Assembly (NCBI GenBank): GCA_026745465.1
Contig: JACYXH010000276.1
Coordinates: 129,165 to 193,164, forward strand
Origin: Lota lota
Taxonomy: Eukaryota; Chordata; Actinopteri; Gadiformes; Lotidae
Direction of reading: 5' to 3'
Length of the DNA stretch: 64,000 bases
Below are positions 1-10,608 of the stretch, piece by piece. Every line of letters begins with the position of its first letter. Position 1 is the stretch's first letter. The position numbers and the translations under genes are program-made. Under the pieces are notes generated by a model. It saw only the letters and a program-made list of their open reading frames with translations. It did no database searches and was not told where the DNA came from.

Positions 1-2030
1 CCCTGTGATCGCAATCCTTGATCCCGATACATGATTTTTCCATTTTTTTACATTTCAAGAACATACTATTACCACCAACAAAAGATATATTTGTTTTTTT
101 CACAACAAACTTTATTCTCTGTCTTCTTCCAATTTTTTTTCCAAATAATCTATCCCATCATAAAATGCTTAAAAAAAACCCCCTATGCAATTTAAAACAT
201 GTAAACCCTAACCCCCTTGTGCTTTTTAACTTCCTTGCTGTGCCATTTCCCTCAAGTTTTTAAACACCATAAAACCATTACGACAATACAAATTAAGTGC
301 ATTATTAAGCAAAAAAAAAAAGCAAGAATAATGGCAGGTAACACACACCTTTAAAAACGTTATACAACATACAAAAAATATGGCTTAACATAACAAATAA
401 ACTTGCCAATTCACACATTTAAATGTAAGTAAGCATAACAGTACCATTACAGCTTGTAGTACTTGTCTACATATTTCAAGTTGTTTTGCTGGACCATGAC
501 TACTTCGTTGAAACATTTAGGTCATTGCACATATACTACATTATTTTGGATCATCTAGCATTTATTTATTTATTAACCTTGAAAACTTTATAAATATAAC
601 ATATTAATAGAAAGTAGGTAATACAGTCGAAAAAACTGAAACACGAAAAAGAAATACATGAACATAACATCACTTGTACATATTGGTACTAAAGTATTCA
701 GTTCATAATTTAGTAATTAACTTGTTATTGGCATAACAATACTAGTTGTTGTAGAGTGGGATACTTACATATGACCACTAGGGACAGTAGTGTCATTGTT
801 GGGCAGTAACCTACCGCTCTCTCCCCTGGGTTAGCAGATGATGTATGGTCGCTATCAATAGTCATGAGCAAAGTCTGTGGCAGTCCAGTTACTAGTTAGT
901 ATTTCCAATATACTACACTAGTTATGCCACCAATACAACAAACATTATTCTGGTTATTTTCCTTATTTAGAATAATGTGTGCATGTGACATTAAAAGTGC
1001 TCTAATGTACTTAAATCCTTGAGCTGTCCCGTAAAAACTGAAATTGCTTTGGTCTTGTCAGGCTGGGAGGGAAAGGGTTGGATGTCACATGGACAACATT
1101 GACATTGGCATCTAGCAGTAATTTTTTTTATTTTGATCGATTTAACATATTATCCAACAGCATATTTGGCTAAAAACTATTTTTTGTCGGGGATTGGAGG
1201 GCTGTGTTCCAAAAACGATTTACTATGTCTTCCTTCCTAATGCTTAGTACTAATAGTGTGAAAATGAGACATGAGCTTCTTTGGCGTCATAAACCCAAGC
1301 TAAACCCAGCTCTGAGACGCACCTCATGTAGCCGTTGAAGATGAGCATGCTCCGTCCTTTCACCGACATATCCCATGTGTTTAGAGGATTAGATTATTAT
1401 TATATTTCACTTTTAATCCAAGTGTAAAATAGTGTAGTGAATGGCAGTTTGCGGATGAGGGGGGATTAGGATTAGTGGGTGTGCGTTCTTTAATACATCC
1501 GTGTTTTGGAGACGGTAGCTTTTGAGGTTGAATCCCTCTTCGATGACTCAAAGTACGCTAACAGTCTTTAAGAGAAAGTTGGTATCCAAAACGAACTGTT
1601 CTGATACAAACGCACGCCGTCATGCTATCAAAAGTAATTCATATTCCCACACCGCTGTGCAAGTAAACACTGGCTTGTAGCGCCGATGGCTACCGAGATG
1701 AATGAACAATGCATGTAACAGGATAGCGATAATTATAGGTCTATGAAAGCAATTTACCACTAAGGGTGCAATAAGAGGACTGTGTTGAGAAATGTAAGTA
1801 AGTTGTTAGCTCTGCCATGTCCCACAACGTACAGTGACTATGATAAAAATAGCCGATTGGTTAAACTGATTGTTTTGCAAACCAGAGACGTCAAAAGAGT
1901 TCCTTGGTGCGATAAAGATTAAGCGATTATATATGTCGCTTTTTCAAACAATGGAAAGTACTTAGTAGCACCTCACACATTACAGGCCAGTGCAGGCCAC
2001 CATAGTCATTAGAAAGGGAGGGGGAAAGTA
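1..2030. other. AT-rich non-coding stretch
   Basis: I see no coding exon, RNA gene or bounded repeat here. The base composition is AT-rich with poly-A runs. The open frames are short and low in complexity, with no recognisable domain. It is probably intergenic or old transposon-derived sequence. Confidence 0.6.
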
Positions 2031-2900
2031 TGAGGAGGTAGTAAATCAAGACCGAGCCCCCTGGAAATAGAAATACGAGAAGAATTTAGGAGATCACAAA
2101 GGGAGAGAAAAGTGCCGAGCAGTTATCCAGGAGTTTACCCTATCCTGGTAAAAGGACAACAAGCTCAGTATATCCCATGGGGGTCACAGGACTTAGAGGG
2201 GTTTATATCTAGACTCCCTAACATGAACAATGGGCCATCAAAGTGGATTAGAGGAACATACAGTGGGAAGTTAATGGCGGTGGGGGACCTGAAAGCTTTG
2301 TTGGCCTGAGTGCTAGGGATATCCAAGATGGAGAGCGTACTGAAAAACAGGGGTTTGGAACAGCTGCTGGACAAGGCCTACGATGGGAACAGACCGATTC
2401 AGTATAGGGGACCACAATAACTATTTAGTTATGCTCAGAAGCAGGGACTCCCTGGACAGCGCAGATATCCTTTGGAATGTTGAAATTAGCAACCAGGAAG
2501 GTCACCTCTGGAAAATGTGTTCATTTAACCTCTACTCACCAATGCAGGAGGGACGGTGGAACACAGAAAGTATTGGGGAGGTTATCACCGTTACGGCCTA
2601 GGGGGTGTTGGGGATGCAACCAGGAAGGTTACTTTCGCAGAGATTGTTGAAATAACCCCTACCCCAAAATACAGCAGGCATTGTGGGACACAGAAAAGTT
2701 TGGGGCAGTTGTCTCGGCTACCGCTTGTCCAAAGAAGTACAGGGGTCAACCAGCACTGGGGACTCTTTTTAATAGTTCAGGGAAATTCCCACCTCACCAA
2801 ACTGAGAAAGTGGGAGCCGCCCTAAAGGACACTGAGGGAGTGCGGTGGTCGAGTCATTGTCCAACAAACCCGAAGAAGTCTTAGTTCATCCAACAGGTTC
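2030..2900 (+). mobile_element. Endogenous retrovirus gag fossil
   Basis: Short plus-strand frames over this stretch read like a retroviral Gag capsid followed by nucleocapsid. One segment contains YIPWGSQDLEGFISRLPN, and a cysteine-rich zinc-knuckle-like stretch starting CWGCNQEGYF lies near 2610-2650. The element is broken in several places and old. I could not find matching long terminal repeats around it, so it is a gag-only remnant. The retroviral assignment rests on the capsid-then-knuckle order and is moderately sure; the genus is not determined. Confidence 0.55.
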
Positions 2901-4667
2901 TGAGTAAAGGTTTAGAACTATTGTCTACGTGCTTAGAGCTAGCTTGTTGGGCCAAAATGTTTGTCTGTGTGTTTTATGTGTGTTGTGTATCATGACATGA
3001 GTGTGATTAGACACTGATTGAGGTGTGGGCACACATGTTACACAACTGGGGTGGTTAAAAATAGGATACAGAGGTTTAAGTACTAGAATGACAACACAAA
3101 TAGAATAAGTTAAAAAAAGAGACAAAAAGTGTTATGAAGCTTTAAGGAAACGTGGGTTCTTTTTTAGAAAGCATCACATTGGAAAAGGTCATTAAATAAA
3201 AAGGGGTAGGATAAGAATAAGAATAGAAATACATAAAATAAAACCTAACCTTAATGAGCTTTTCAAGTAGGACAACATCAATATTAAAGCCCCTTTGGTC
3301 AAGGGTCACAGGTGAATTAGCGCCCGCCTAAATCTGCTGGGAAGGGAACTAATGTACAAGCTAGGTTGTTAACTTACATTTGGAAGTAATGGGTTTACCT
3401 TGCAAATGCCACTAATAATGCTGTAATGCTTTGATAAAATGGTAGCATTTAATAAATGCTATAGAAAACTTTTTTGTTATTGGCCCCATCAACCGCCCCT
3501 CACACACACAGGATAATCGCCCTGTCGTGTCTCCATCCCTCCACTTTGCAATCCATACCACCTATCTATTTGGCAGAACATAATAATCTGACTGAATTTA
3601 TTGATTGTATCCCATGCACGGCATCCTGCAATAGGCCAGTATGGAAGGCTGGTTAGCCAACGACGGGTAAGATCCCCTCTTGAAACCCCGGGACAACCTA
3701 AGGCAGGCACAGTCACGATTACTTGGCCGAGTCACTGTGAGCGCTGACTCACTTGATCATGAAGTGACGAGATGAAACCATCACAGGAAGAGCCGTGCGG
3801 GGTGATAGGTGGAGGAGGATCAGGAGTCAGGAGCGGAAGTGGTGGACTGAGCCAGGGCATGTCGCCTTTTTTGCTGATAAAGCTCACGGTATATACTGAC
3901 TATATACTGGCTTTCGGTTTAGTACATGACTTTGGTAAACTTCAGAAACAGCGTGGTTTCAAGGTGGCTGAAGGTAAACCCACCACACATAGACCTTTGG
4001 TTTTGAATATACTGGCTTCAATTTCCCTTCCCAGTAGATTAGTTTTAGTTAAGGTTAGTTAATGTTAGTTAAGGATAGGGTTAAGGTTAGATATTACGAC
4101 GAGCGATCGACACACGGACCAGCGATTGCCCATGTATTAGGTGCCAGACCGGGGCTGCCAAGGGAGCCTTGAACAATAGCAGGACAGACCGGGCAATATT
4201 AACCATGCCTTAGGCTGCACCTGCTGAAGAAGATGTTGTCCGCATGCAGGACAAAGCTGGAGTTTATGAGCAAAACGTGGTTACAGAGAGGTTGCTGTCC
4301 GCACCCTCACAGGGTTATGGAGAACCCACGATGGGATGTTGCTGGCACCAACGGGCGTTAGGTTTATTTATCATTAGTGCGCATGGTTTTGACCATTGCG
4401 CAAGGGGGGGAAGTAGTGAGAGAAATCTGAAAACAAGGATTTTGGTCACTGTAGTTTTGTCAATAAAGTAACCGAGTGAAAGTTGAACTTCTTTTTATTA
4501 ACGTCCACAGCTTAACAGATATAGCGTCTACCTGCCTCGAGTTCCCGCCGTATAACTATATCCATTTCCGGGGGCCGTCTCCCGTGAGCCACTCGTAGTA
4601 CCGTAACACATTAGGGTCAAAACACTCAACTGTGCCAGTATCTACAGTCACCATACTTGCAAACAAT
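2901..4667. other. Non-coding stretch
   Basis: No gene can be supported. A minus-strand frame at 3489-3716 and a plus-strand frame at 3772-4062 have no recognisable domain. Near 4040-4085 there is a short run of degenerate GTTAGTTAAG-like repeats. Confidence 0.5.
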
Positions 4668-4691
4668 GGTTAGGGTTAGGGTTAGGGTTAG
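4668..4691 (+). repeat. Short interstitial telomere-like repeat (TTAGGG)4
   Basis: Four perfect GGTTAG units stand in a row. This is the vertebrate telomere motif. At four units it is more likely a chance or repair-inserted interstitial site than a fusion scar. A three-unit relative sits near 11175-11192. Confidence 0.8.
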
Positions 4692-6082
4692 CCAATGGGG
4701 TAAGCCTAACGCAGACCAGTACGACTGTTTTGGTTTTTATACAGTTGATAACATTGGAATAGCCTCTGCATTGCAACAATATTGCAAACAGTTTGGTCAG
4801 TGCTTATCGACTTTACATGGTATTGAATTGTTTTTGGTTTAATCAAGGAATAATCTTTGGTTCATACAACCATTGTTTTGAAAGGGGAGAGAACAATATA
4901 TTGATTAATATAAAAGGACTAATATTGTAAATAAACCCAAATGCACTTAGTCTGATTGTCATACAGTATAAAGATCATGAGTAAAAGTAGTTGATAGGGA
5001 TTGGAATCAGGGCAATGGATCATGTAGGGATTGGGCCATTTCAAAATATGTATAATCTAGTTTATAAATTGTTTGGCACACTTGTTCCATGAAGGCGTCT
5101 GAAGAATATTTATCTTTATCAAATATATCTTTTATATTTTCTACAAAGCTTCCAAAGGCCGTTGCTGGTCACTGCATTTACTGGGCACAAGGCAATACTT
5201 GGCATTCAATAGGCGTTTTGTGTTTTGGGAAAAACCTACATCTGCATTACATATTCTTATACTGACAGTGAACATATCTGGTTGTTCATCATATTATGTG
5301 ATCCCTCTAACTAAACGTATAGGCAAATATAATTGTTAACAATCCAAATCATTGCTCCTTATGTCCACAAGATTATGACACTGTTTTGATTGATGGGCGA
5401 CTACCTATTTACCACGATTTGGCAAAGATGGCTTTAGCTCTAAGCAAAGTTATGGCAACGTTTCACAACAAGTAAGCAAATGAGGAACACTGATGGGTCT
5501 TAACACTTCCCAAGCTGAAAGGCCACCAGCAGGGGGAGCCGTTCACTCTCACCTTTAGAACTCCCCCTGGTTCTTTATTCCTTGTACTGTTTAAGATTAC
5601 TTGTATATTAATGCATTTATTTTCCTCCGTAGCACAATACAAGTGCACTTGTTTTATTTTCTGTGCAAATACTATTAGTATTTGCCCACCTACACATTTG
5701 CTAGGGTTGGGTAATTAATCAAAACCTCAGCAGTGTTAAATGAGTTGCTTATTGTATTATTAGCTTGTTAAATATCTGGCATGTTAAATATCTCTAAAAA
5801 CAATTCCATTTGGAATTTCCTTACATTGTATGTAGATGAGCCACGTCTACACTAACATGTTGGTCTTCTAAGTATAGCTTGGTGATGAATGACAACATAA
5901 CTACAAGGTGCTGATAATAATAAGTCATACAGTACAGTTGAACAAATATATGTATTTACAATTTAACAGAACACAGTGAAATGCAGTAACCACGACAACC
6001 AAAACACAATGAACAATTGAACAATAAAAAAACGAAAACACAATCAGATGAAACCAGTGGAATGCAACAGGGTCACGGCGCC
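4692..6082. other. AT-rich non-coding stretch
   Basis: I see no supported gene, RNA or bounded repeat here. It ends at the 3' end of the minus-strand OB-fold exon. Confidence 0.5.
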
Positions 6083-6835
6083 TTACGACATGCAGTCAAA
6101 GAGGGTGTCAAAGCCAAGACAATCTTCTGCCAAGCTGTCCCCAGACGCTGACGCCTTCTGGTTGGTTGATAGGGTCAGCTTAGTGGCGACACTGGATTCA
6201 TTGACCTCAACATCAAAGGTCCCAGAGTCTATCAGATGTTCCTCCACGGCTTGGACATCACCGATTTGCTGTTGGTCCAAGCCATGGAGGTACTTTGCGA
6301 GGACTGACGGCGGTGCTGTAATGACCACGTCCTCTCCTGAGTCACACGTTAACATTAGCGTGCCAGTCATGGTGGCCGTAAAGGCGCTGGTCTTTTGTAA
6401 GAAGTGGCACGTGCCACATCTGTTGTGTTTTGCTTTATCATTAAACGCTGCTTGATTTTTACCACATTTTGGGCAGCGCCTCCTTTCATGTAATTTGGCG
6501 GCCGTTATCACCCCGGTGAAGACTGTGAGTGCACTGTGGTCTTCCACCTGCAGTGTAGCCACTGCAGCTGGTACCTGGATGTCTGCAATTTCTACAAATG
6601 TGGTGGCTCTAGTGCTGGTCAAGTATATGGTACATTTGTTATGGGTGGCCAAATTTGTAATTTTATACGATTTTCCAATTTCTAATTGATTGACCAGGCT
6701 GTCATACAATGCAATCTTCATTTGAGCCGTCTGGTCTGCGACACAGCAGTACTGGACTTCCATCAAGGTGCCGTAAATCTGCACCATGTCTGTGCAGCTG
6801 CTGATGTTGAGCACCTTCACGTCCGTTTCACCAAC
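6083..6835 (-). CDS. OB-fold / zinc-ribbon (RPA70-like) protein, terminal exon
   Basis: This is a 753-bp open exon on the minus strand that ends in a stop codon. It encodes a beta-rich protein whose middle carries a four-cysteine zinc ribbon (CPKC, then 15 residues, then CGTC). This layout recalls the C-terminal DNA-binding domain of replication protein A 70, which binds single-stranded DNA. The in-frame Met at 6841 is probably not the start: a good acceptor (TTCTTGCAG) places the exon start at 6835, so upstream exons should lie at higher coordinates but were not recognised. RPA-like proteins are encoded by some fish mobile elements (Helitron kin) and by multi-copy uncharacterised fish genes. 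No Rep/helicase is visible nearby, so a host or transposon origin stays open. The frame is intact. Confidence 0.6.
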   Translation of the reverse strand, partial: VGETDVKVLNISSCTDMVQIYGTLMEVQYCCVADQTAQMKIALYDSLVNQLEIGKSYKITNLATHNKCTIYLTSTRATTFVEIADIQVPAAVATLQVEDHSALTVFTGVITAAKLHERRRCPKCGKNQAAFNDKAKHNRCGTCHFLQKTSAFTATMTGTLMLTCDSGEDVVITAPPSVLAKYLHGLDQQQIGDVQAVEEHLIDSGTFDVEVNESSVATKLTLSTNQKASASGDSLAEDCLGFDTLFDCMS

Positions 6836-6849
6836 CTGCAAGAAGAATG

Positions 6850-7225
6850 GCGCGTGTTAGTACCTAAAGCGTGCAGTTCGTTAGTGCCCAAAAGGACTTG
6901 TCCCGATAGCATTTGTAGTTTGCGGAGGAAATTTCTCTATCAAATATTGTTAGGCATAGGATTGTTCCATAGGGATAAAGTAGTTAGGATAGTATTTGGT
7001 AGTCATTTATGTAAAATGATAATGGCTACAAAAACCAATAATCCCCCGACACCCGAATAACGCTTCACAAATTATGTAGATACAATGATAATGTGCTGAG
7101 GACACTAAACCAGGGTCTCAATGTTGACTACTGTGATCTTACTCAAGTGTGGAATGTAATAAATGTTTTAGACGTGATGGAGAAAATAACTTAAGGGAAA
7201 GAACTAAACACCTGACTCGGTTTAT
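6850..7225. other. Non-coding stretch upstream of the OB-fold exon
   Basis: Missing 5' exons of the OB-fold gene would be expected here, but none stands out. Confidence 0.35.
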
Positions 7226-7430
7226 AACGAACATCTGAAGATGTCCCCGACGCGGAGTCAAGGTCGTAGTCCTCGTCTTCCTCCGGTGCCGCCGCGGTCC
7301 CGGCGCCCGACGCCCTTGAGGCGTCTGCAGAGGAGCCTCGAGAGGAGCACCTCTCGATGCTCCTCTGCAGACGCCGTCAATATTTTCGACGCTGTGGCGG
7401 TGCAGGAACCGGAGCCCGAAAAGGCTAAAA
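7226..7430 (-). mobile_element. Fragment of DIRS retrotransposon ORF1 (fossil)
   Basis: Two blocks, about 7230-7300 and 7370-7430, match the DIRS ORF1 region at about 36165-36358 in the same orientation. Shared runs include CCCCGACGCGGAGTC and GGTCGTAGTCCTCGTCTTCC. Between them the sequence is replaced by a long hairpin. It is a small, broken scrap of the family that sits nearly whole at 30.8-36.7 kb. No terminal repeats are seen. Confidence 0.75.
7322..7373. repeat. Near-perfect hairpin, 24-bp stem
   Basis: The left arm 7322-7345 and right arm 7350-7373 are reverse complements with one mismatch, around a 4-base loop (AGCA). The arms contain the CTGCAGAGGAG motif. It lies inside the DIRS ORF1 scrap and is absent from the matching part of the 36-kb copy. 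Confidence 0.9.
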
Positions 7431-7642
7431 CTTACTACACCTTGGTGTCTGACCCATGAAGTATGCAAAAAGGTTGATCTACTGACAGTTTTTGTTTCGG
7501 GCCACTGTTCATTGATCGACATGAACTGGTGAATAGCAAAGGCTGTGTCAGTGGTGCTAGTTCCACAGAAGATGGAGGAAGCTAGCTAGCTCCACTTGAT
7601 TCAGTGTGGCACAGGACAACAAATCAAGATAAAAGAGAATAG

Positions 7643-7644
<2 letters not shown>

Positions 7645-7688
<44 letters not shown>
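7645..7688. repeat. (AT)n microsatellite
   Basis: An uninterrupted AT dinucleotide run of about 44 bases. Confidence 0.95.
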
Positions 7689-7694
<6 letters not shown>

Positions 7695-7699
7695 GTCTA

Positions 7700-8706
7700 A
7701 AACACCCTGAAATATTCTGTAACAATGGCCTATTCACCCAACCTGTGTGGAAAACAGGAAATCGTTGTCCACTTTCAGCTACGACCACACGCATGTCGCA
7801 GCAGACATCCGTATGTCCGATCTTTGGTTGGCCAGGACCCAGAGTGGCCACTAGATGGTTGCTGTCTATGCATCTATGAGGACGCCTCTGAATGTCTAAC
7901 ACGTGGAATGGGACTGCAGATGACTCCTTACTTATAGGTCTTAATTTGAATTTGTTCCCATCTCCAAATCCCCAGTGACTGAAAGAAACAAAAACACATG
8001 CAATTAATACTAAAATCCATAATACTTTTGTACGTTGTTGGTTTGATTCCACATTTGGATCTGTCGTGGAAAAACACTTGTTCTATTTTGTTTCAGTTCG
8101 CCGTTGTAGTAGAGGTGTTTTACTTTGATGAAGGTAAGACTCGGAGGATGAATGAAGTATAATAAAACAACTATTTATTAAAGAAGGCAATCAAATCATG
8201 CAATCCTGAGTCGGTTCAAGAAGCAACTGTCGGACAAAGGGAACTCTAGTATATTTTGGTATGGATGGCATGGTAAAAAAAGTCACGCCTATAGGGTCTG
8301 TTTTATCTCAGACAGTTTAACGGTCATGGTGTTGTTTTGACCACTATGAGTGAGCAGAAACTAATCAGAGCTGGTGTTTGCTCTAATACTGTGTCAGGTC
8401 TAATTTAATACTATGGCCTAATGAGGTAACAGGTTAAATTAATTTACATCAATGTGTAGGTTGATTGTTGTTATTATTACGGAGGGGCTTTCTCGTGATT
8501 CTCATTTGCGTTTAGACAGCTATTTGGAACCTGCTTTTCCCAGAATGGTCCCTGAGAATCGAATTATATTGGTGGCATAAAACATCTAAGGTTTATATAT
8601 ATATATATAAGTGAGTCACCCTTTAGTGACTTACTCACACTTATTTTCATTCATATAGCAAACAGGCAAGATAATGATTATACTTTCTTTAAATGTATAT
8701 GTGGGA
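7700..8706. other. Non-coding stretch
   Basis: No exon or RNA gene is recognised. There is a short (TA)n run near 8600. Confidence 0.5.
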
Positions 8707-9033
8707 GTGTGTGTGGATGGTGGCTGATTTAAGCAGCCTCACCTGGCCTGAGTCAGACTGATTGGACTCTGGGGCTGGGTGGGGCTGCACACCTGTTGCA
8801 CATTGAGCAATCAGTGTGGACAGGTTAAACCAGCCATCACCACACACACTCAGGAAGAGCTCTCCGGCATGGCAGCGTGGAGCACCATCTGCATGCCTCA
8901 TGCCATGCAACCTTAACAATAAACCGGTTCAACATCACCACCCTGTGTCCATTGGTTTGGAGGAGCCCGAGGAAAGTCACCTAGGTGGAGTATGGGAGTC
9001 ACCTAGGTGGCGTGTAGTATGGACTTTGCTACA
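8707..9033 (+). repeat. Dispersed LTR-like repeat, copy 1
   Basis: About 330 bases here match, in reverse orientation, the stretch at 42143-42473. Both copies run from a GTGTGTGGATG start to a GCTACA end. They share landmarks such as CACCCTGTGTCCATTGG and GTCACCTAGGTGG. An AATAAA signal at about 8908 and TG...CA ends suggest a solo LTR of a retrotransposon. I could not identify a target-site duplication or coding part, so the class is an inference. Confidence 0.6.
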
Positions 9034-9313
9034 TGATACTATTTACAGTCGCGGCGGAGAGTTGGGGGGGCGCGAAATGTTTACGTCTTCCTAGGGGGGG
9101 TGTAACAGAAAATAATTGAGAAGCACTGTCTTAAAGTATCACTTTAGGCACCACAGTGCTGCTTTGTTTGAGGCGCGGGGTCTCCAACTAAATTTTCATG
9201 TTGACTACTTGCATTCGATTTATTTGGGGTAGATCCACAAATCTTGACTAAGGATGTAGGAGTGGCTGACATTTAAGAATCTGTAGTGAAATTTGTTTTG
9301 AATTTGTTATGTA

Positions 9314-9831
9314 CCGTAATTTCCGGACTATTGAGCGCACCTGAATATAAGCCGCACCCACTGAATTTTTGTTAAACAATTATTTTTAACATAAATAAGC
9401 CGCACGTGTCTATAAGCAGCAGGTACATTGAAACAAATTAACTTTACACGAAACACGGCTATTAACAAAACAAATCGTCATGCGTTTAAAAATCACCATC
9501 GGTGGAAGCTTTTCTCCAGATGCTGTGCAGCTCAGAACACAGGTGAAGTGCGTTTTTTCATGCCCAGTTGTTTTCAGCGTGACGGATGATTTGCCTTTCC
9601 TGTTGACAGTCCGAGTGAGAGGCAGGTCAAACGTCAGAGGAACCTCATCCATATTTATGATGTCATGCGGGCCAATGGAATGCTCCGCTATCTTTGCATC
9701 AGTGAATTTGCGGAAGTTTGAAACTTTTTCCTCGTAGTCGGGAGGGAGCTGCTGACACAGACTCGTCCGTACCCTGATTGACAGGCCTTAAAACAGGATA
9801 AAAGTAGCGGCTTATAGTCCGGAAATTACGG
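9314..9831 (-). mobile_element. Shrunken pogo/Tigger-like DNA transposon
   Basis: The terminal inverted repeats are near-perfect: the left begins CCGTAATTTCCGGACTAT and the right ends ATAGTCCGGAAATTACGG. Both are flanked by TA, the target used by the Tc1/mariner-pogo superfamily. The minus-strand frame from about 9788 to 9410 encodes part of a CENP-B/Tigger-type DDE domain, including the first catalytic Asp in NMDEVPLTFD and the stretch LPPMVIFKR. The DNA-binding N-terminus and the rest of the DDE domain are gone, so at 518 bp this is an internally deleted, non-autonomous copy. A second element with related ends lies at 14930-15760. Confidence 0.85.
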
Positions 9832-9833
9832 TA

Positions 9834-10608
9834 GATGAAGTAATGCAGATCCAAAGTGGTTAAGAACTACCACATTCTCAGATGCAAGGGTTTATTTAGG
9901 AAACATGAGCAACATTGATAATTTTCTGTTGCTCTTCCCTTAATTTGTGGAGACTGGCATTTGTTACTTATGCAAGACTAAAAAGGTTTTTAGTAATCGA
10001 TTTCCTTGTTAGGTTCAACATAAACGAGACATTTGTAATAGCTGAAAAATTGCATATACTAATTTATTATAAAGTGTTACCAACAAATGAACCCAATGAA
10101 AAACAATGCAAAATAATAATTACAAACTCAAAAGCACAGAAAAAGATATTAACATGAGAGCAGAAAAGGTAATGACGCCGAATCACAAGTGACATATAGG
10201 ACATATGTTTTTTAAATCTATACCTATGTACAATATGTACAAATAATTATTTGCACAATACCACAGTGAAATGTGACCCGAATTGAAGCAGGACAGCAGT
10301 AGAGGCTTCATGAATGCACCGCAGCATGAATAGCCTTGAAGATTTTGGTCAGTTTTTGCCTGGAGATACTGACGACACAATTTATTCAATGCGGTGCGCA
10401 CTGCAAATAAAAGAACACATGTCAAAATGTAGATTTATGTACAAAATACTGATTTGTTTATTGAGGACAGGACAATGTGACAGTCAAGACAGTGGGTTGA
10501 AAGAGGGATGGAATGACACGTAAACACTACAATTATGTGGTTTGAGTGAATACCTGCATTAATTTTGTAAAGGCAGTAAGCCACCACAGTTGTGAAGCTT
10601 GCAAGAAC
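9834..10608. other. AT-rich non-coding stretch
   Basis: Nothing with a recognisable domain is seen. It leads into the first exon of the plus-strand gene relic. Confidence 0.5.

Noticed and set aside
4668-4691. Chromosome-fusion telomere scar
   Set aside because: Only four units, no subtelomeric context and no head-to-head arrangement.
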